From Oscheius sp. JU75 (Eukaryota > Nematoda > Chromadorea > Rhabditida > Rhabditidae), in contig JASJZC010000004.1 in NCBI GenBank assembly GCA_037178855.1, positions 7,936,001-8,000,000 on the forward strand: a stretch of 64,000 nt of DNA, in the 5' to 3' direction. The translations under genes were made by a program, and so were the position numbers. The notes below the pieces were generated by a model that saw nothing but the letters and a program-made list of their open reading frames with translations, did not search any database and was not told the origin of the DNA. Below are positions 59,901 through 64,000 of this stretch, piece after piece (within the stretch, counting starts at the first letter, position 1; each line of letters begins with the position of its first letter).

Positions 59901-60118
59901 CCCTGAGCCAGTTGCGCGAGGCTGAAAACGCTATCGAGGCTGCTAAAGAAGACGAAAAGGTCATCAAGAAGATCATCGAGCTGTCCAATCTGCTTCGGGC
60001 CAACAAGGAGGTACAGTTTTTATTAAACTACATTCTGGGGGCTGCGCAGAACCCGGCTGGAGAAATACCCGAAACGGTGACATTTTGGAACCTGCCACAG
60101 CAGTTGACTGCGCCGTGA
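56953..60118 (+). CDS. RhoGEF with DH-PH module (ARHGEF17/TEM4-like)
   Basis: Guanine-nucleotide exchange factor for Rho GTPases. Exons: 56953-57101, 57144-57285, 57325-57532, 57574-58280, 58994-59185, 59251-59511, 59550-59701, 59776-60118 (about 717 aa). The first 350 residues are Ser/Arg-rich and disordered. The DH domain begins AAKELYDTEKSFVEGLEFLV and contains DKIFYRIPEILAHHQ, YQAFVDNFKYAKQAI and the hallmark SPIQRIPRYELMVKQLLKHT. The PH-like part has GKKQRCVFMLSDQLILTSVK and ISLDDVEIGKGSQ, as in ARHGEF17/ARHGEF10. ARHGEF17 continues into a beta-propeller, which is not seen here. The last 35 codons (after 60012) lie antisense to a permease exon and may be wrong; GAG|GTACAG at 60012 is an alternative donor. 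Confidence 0.85.
58445..58515 (-). repeat. Degenerate tRNA-like repeat, minus
   Basis: Plus strand GGGATCGAACC then GCGTATGCGTTAGCCACTAGCCC, the inverse of a B box and A box. It lies in the large DH-domain intron. Confidence 0.45.
58550..58627 (+). repeat. tRNA-like repeat, family B copy 3
   Basis: GAACGGTTAAGACTCTCG, TAGTAATCTGGAGACCTGG and GGGTTCGATCCCGG. The TAATCTGGAG core is shared with 24.1 and 49.8 kb. It lies in the DH-domain intron. Confidence 0.55.
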
Positions 60119-62713
60119 GAATCGGAGAATGAGAGACCGCCTAAAAATTGGTATCGTCGTGTTAGAAAATTGGCTACCTTGTCGCAAATATTGAATGTAA
60201 CAGGGGGTGGCGACGTCCGAAGTGAAGAGAGTCCACCCGGCCGAGGTGGTCGTGATCAGACCGCCGATCACGCCAAAGGCTATGCAGAACATGTTGATTG
60301 CGAGAGTGAGTCGAGGTGTGTAGTAGAAGATACTAAAGAGCCGTTCGATGTAAGAGACAGAGAGACAAAGAGACAGAGAAATAGGGAGACAGAGAGATAG
60401 ATGAGCAGAGACAGAAAGAGGAGATAGAGAGTCAGAGAGACGATAAGACAGAGAGACTGAGAGACAGTAAGATACCCACTCTCTCCAGCTAGCTCTATCC
60501 TCATCCGGACTATCCGCAGAGATCTCTCCCTTTACTATTCTGTCCTCCCTCTTTAGTTTCGAGGCAAAAATGAAGAGGTAGAACATTGAAGGGAAGATCA
60601 GACACATCAGGGACATGATAGACGAGCCGATCTGGAAGTTGTCCGTTTCTGTACTATGTCAACAGGACTCACAAATTCAAGCACGATACCAAAACTAGGC
60701 ATGCTCAGAGCGGCGAAGACGCAGGTCCAGAAGATCAGACTCCGATTCAGGAACCGTTGCCAGCCAAATTCTAAAAACTCTATCTATGGCACACCAGTTC
60801 TTACTGTGAGAAAGCTTGAGAAGTTCCTCGACCTGCTGAGTCATGGGGGAAAGAGCGATCACGATAGTGGAAATGACGTGGATTGAGATCATTACGTTGA
60901 CCTAAAAAGTCTTTTCGTGTGAGTTGGGCTTCCCACTTACCGCCTGTTGGATCCAAACACTTTGGATGGAAGAGATGATGGAATCCCCGACCGAGTTTCC
61001 ATAGACGAAGTGGGACACGGCAGAGACGGTCACGTAGAAGGTCATGATCACTAAAGGAGATGCTCAGAAAATGAAGAAATTGGTCGGTAGAATTACAGGA
61101 AATAGTTAGTTTTTAACTTTTGTAGCGACAGATATCAGTCTACACGCCCAGCAGTACTTGCTAACTTTTCTAGCCATTATCGCCCCTAGGAGACTAAAGC
61201 GACAGTTATAATCCCTGATTCTTTTGAACTGTGCTCGGTTTCTATTCCCTTCTGTCACCCTGTCCTGATCCTTCCCTCATACTTCAATATGTCTGCATGT
61301 GTCCCTCTAATCGAGCTATCATGACAGAGCAGCGCTCCCCCAGCGAAGCTATCTTCCGAACTGTCTTGACTTGCAAACATTAATTGCTGTCACAAAGTAA
61401 CTGTCACATTGGTAATAAAGCTGCCGACACACATGCACACAGAGACTTTTGGGCATTTAGAACTAGAGCGATACCATAGTTCAACTATTACGGCTTGACT
61501 ACTTAACGATTATCTTGACTCAGCAGTTCCAAATAACTCACAGACACATCAAAGACGAAGGAATTGGTCAGTAGAATTACTGCAAAAAGTCAGATTTTAC
61601 CTTTTTCAAGCCACTGGTACACGCAGTTGTGGCTTGTCTACTTGTCAACTTTCTGGCCATTGACACCAGTTCACGCGACAAGCTGATGTGACTAGACTAC
61701 TTGACCATCATCCAATAACTCACAGACGTAGCAAAGATTGATGGACTTGGAAAAGTGAGTCGTCTTCTTCATGTCGTGATGGATAGTCGGGAAGGCTCCG
61801 TGACCACCAAAAGCAAAGACCATGGTTCCGTAGGACGACAAGAATTTGGTCATCTCGAACCCGCCATAGTCCACAGTCTTCGTGCATTCCGTGCTGTCAC
61901 TGAGCATTCCAATCACAAGGAAAATCACAGCGGCTGAGCTAGAGATGGCCGAAAAGACGGCAAATTGCCAGAAGTGCATGGGGGATTTGAGCATGGTCAC
62001 TGGCCAGACCAGTAGTCCGACCAGGAGGATGAGGTAGCAGAAGTTGACCTAGAGACTTGTTGCGAGGAAAAGCCGAGAATCTTACTCGAATAGCAAAGAT
62101 AAAGTTGAGCAGAATTGCGGCATTTTTTGCCGCCAAGAGAATAAGCACTGTAGCAAAACCGAACTGTGACAGGCAGACCATTGCGGCTACGGCTTTCCTA
62201 AAAGAATATGTCATGTATTCATTGGAGTGTCTGTCTCTCTATCTCTCTCTCAGACTTAGCAGTTCACGCATCAGATTGTTCTGGCTACTTTTCTAACCTC
62301 ATAGTGGGGCCACAGGCCCTGTAAGCCATCTCTCCATACGGTTTCCTGCATTGCTTTCTATATTTCTGCCATCGGATCTGCATCAGACACCAATTCTCAG
62401 CTAGCTTGTGAGCTGTAAAGGCTTCGATGACTCCACACAGTATGAGAAGAATCATTCCGGGAACAATGCCAGCATTATTCACGGCGTACGGAAGAGCTAT
62501 CATTCCTAAAAATGGTTTTTTTTTTTTGCAACTGGCATACAGTGGTCTACCTCCTCCCGCGAGGTCCCCGACAAGAAATACAGCTCCCAGAAGCCAGCTA
62601 TAGCCTTTTTGATTGACGTTAACCGAGGTTTCTTGCTAAATTCTGTAGGTCCGAATGAATCCTCTTTGACTCACCATTTCCGCGTCCTCAACTTGGTCGG
62701 TCTTCGTCTTCAT
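60028..62713 (-). CDS. Amino acid permease (AAAP / SLC36-like)
   Basis: Multi-pass amino acid transporter of the AAAP family. Eleven exons: 62675-62713, 62551-62635, 62298-62505, 62086-62197, 61724-62048, 60941-61050, 60805-60901, 60673-60770, 60480-60631, 60178-60332, 60028-60140 (497 aa). The first membrane span has DLAGGGMIALPYAVNNAG, the family hallmark. Other conserved pieces are KPYGEMAYRACGPTMR, VCLSQFGFATVLILLAAKN, MVFAFGGHGAFPTIHHDM and FIFASKLKRED. About eleven hydrophobic spans are expected. The tail AVNCCGRFQNVTVSG..FC is shared with the downstream paralogue at 63.8 kb. The ATG follows TTTCCAG by six bases. Confidence 0.92.
60345..60475. repeat. GAGACAGA low-complexity tract in permease intron
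   Basis: Purine-rich repeats (GACAGAGAGACAAAGAG type), the reverse complement of the CTGTCTCT tracts seen elsewhere. Confidence 0.75.
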
Positions 62714-63798
62714 ATTTTCCTGGAAATGGACAGTCGAGCTGATATGGGTAGAACGGAAAAGAAGAATGAAATAGGTGATCTATGGGTGGGTGGTGTAAGA
62801 CAGCGGCGAGAGACTAGATTCCCGATCGTTTTTCGAAAGTCACATAACTTTTGGGAGGGGAATCAAAGATGTCAAGGAATTACAAACGGGCTATTCCACT
62901 TTTGGTGGAAACAAACAATGGTTCCAGAACCTGTGAGATAGGGGGTACTGTAGCTTTGAAACCGTTTAGTTTCCTAGGCAGGCAAAATCAGAAAGTTTCT
63001 GCCTCATACTCGACACTCCTAGACGTTGTGGCCCCAAGGACACAACTGACTTGGCAGTACCCACACCTAGCCGTTATGGCTTATTTCCTAGTCAAAAGTC
63101 GATTCCGATGAATTTTCTGCTTATATCGTACTAGAAATCTAAAGTCAAGGACCAGAAAACAGTAAAGTTGTCTTCCTTTCACAGAAAAATGAAGCATGTC
63201 AAGTAAAATCAACAAAAATTGGTCTGGACAAGGTCGAGCAGTTCAGCTAATGTTTTCTCGAAGTGTAAAAGATAGAGAGAGAGGCGACCTCGATTGACAG
63301 AGAGTCGGATCGTTATTTCAATCCAACAGTGTCGAATTGTTGTGACAAGACCCCCAAAAAGGGTATGCTAGCTGGTTTTTAACCCCACCCGTGACACTTC
63401 TGGGGGCTGGTTTTGGGTTTTGGCTTAACAATTGGATCAAAGAGGAGGGGGGGAGGAAAAGCAACGAAAAGCCGAGATTATATGGGCAGGAGAGTCTATG
63501 ACGGCGGTGATTGATAATGTAGGTCCACGATACTTTCCCGAATCGAAGATGGTGACGCGAAAAAAGTGAAGAGAGAACGAAGTGTGCCTGACACGTGCGA
63601 CTGCGCGACCAGACTCTGACGTGATTTCGGAGATCACAAGCCTATGTGAAGCTGTTGGTGGGTACAGAAAGCAAGACGTCAGAAGACAAAACATCCGGTC
63701 TCTCTGTTCCTTTGACTTGCTGTCTCTCCGTCTCTCCGTCTTCCTGTCTCTCTATCTTTCTGTGCCTGTTTCTGTCTCTGTCTCAAAACCAAGCATAT
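62714..63798. other. Spacer between the two permease genes
   Basis: 1.1 kb between co-directional paralogues, presumably the promoter of the 60-62.7 kb gene. CTGTCTCT repeats occupy 63700-63790. No gene is seen. Confidence 0.45.
63700..63790. repeat. CTGTCTCT low-complexity tract
   Basis: Repeated CTGTCTCTCCGT / CTGTCTCTCTAT units just downstream of the partial permease stop codon. Confidence 0.8.
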
Positions 63799-64000
63799 TT
63801 ATTCCAAGACAGAGTTACAGTACCCAACTGGAGAATACGCACCAACTGTGGTGTTTTGGAAGGCGCCACAACAGTTGATCATTCCACTATTCATATCATT
63901 AAAGGACAGTGCGCCTCGGAAATATTGCACATAGCACGGTGCTGCTACTTCAGCCGAGGCTAGTTTCATCGCTGATGCTACGGTAGCAATTGTGCCTCCC
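63799..64000 (-). CDS. Second amino acid permease (AAAP), 3' end only
   Basis: The last exon of a paralogue of the 60-62.7 kb permease, cut by the window end. It reads ATVASAMKLASAEVAAPCYV, QYFRGALSFNDMNSGMINCC and GAFQNTTVGAYSPVGYC to a TAA. The first gene has VATPCYIQYLRQGGLSFSDS and AVNCCGRFQNVTV at the same place. Here no intron interrupts after the QYFR segment, unlike the paralogue. The rest lies upstream, beyond base 64000. Confidence 0.88.
   Translation of the reverse strand, partial: GGTIATVASAMKLASAEVAAPCYVQYFRGALSFNDMNSGMINCCGAFQNTTVGAYSPVGYCNSVLE

Overview
This window is nuclear DNA from a nematode. The genes are broken into many short introns, mostly 30-60 nt, that end in the TTTCAG-type acceptor typical of nematodes. 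Several start codons lie a few bases after a TTTCAG-like site, as expected for spliced-leader trans-splicing. The content is nematode too: a pdf-1 neuropeptide precursor, an astacin with a ShK tail, and a coq-2 gene with duplicated alternative exons. It does not look like Caenorhabditis, and I cannot name the genus. Exon edges below were placed by hand from GT-AG rules, reading phase and remembered family sequences. No search was run.

Layout. 0-6 kb: the 3' part of taf-7 (+) and complete tpst-1 (+). 6-13.6 kb: bbs-7 and taf-12 in close tandem (-), with a ciliary X-box in front of bbs-7. 14-15.6 kb: eef-1A (+). 18-19.6 kb: a secreted astacin protease (+). 20-27 kb: a closely spaced minus-strand series ndufaf-7, vps-29, PLXDC-like, probably an operon. 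27.2-31.1 kb: an F-box/LRR gene (+). 32.6-35.4 kb: pdf-1 (-). 37-42.5 kb: an LRRFIP-type coiled-coil gene (-). 43-44.8 kb: rfc-2 (+). 44.8-56.1 kb: four minus-strand genes, coq-2, byn-1, mrpl-3 and an ELMO-domain gene. 57-60.1 kb: a RhoGEF (+). 60-62.7 kb: an amino acid permease (-). 63.8-64 kb: the 3' end of a paralogous permease (-).

Most genes are housekeeping (transcription, translation, ribosome assembly, replication, respiratory chain). The neural and ciliary genes are pdf-1 and bbs-7. The most notable locus is coq-2. Two alternative versions of one exon sit side by side, with phases that allow only one per mRNA. In C. elegans and other helminths this arrangement switches between ubiquinone and rhodoquinone synthesis, the latter used for anaerobic respiration.

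The non-coding part is rich in tRNA-derived SINE-like repeats, foldback elements and CTGTCTCT/GACAGA low-complexity DNA, mostly inside introns. Two splice junctions (tpst-1 and bbs-7) and the mrpl-3 tail could not be solved with GT-AG introns without losing conserved or plausible coding sequence.
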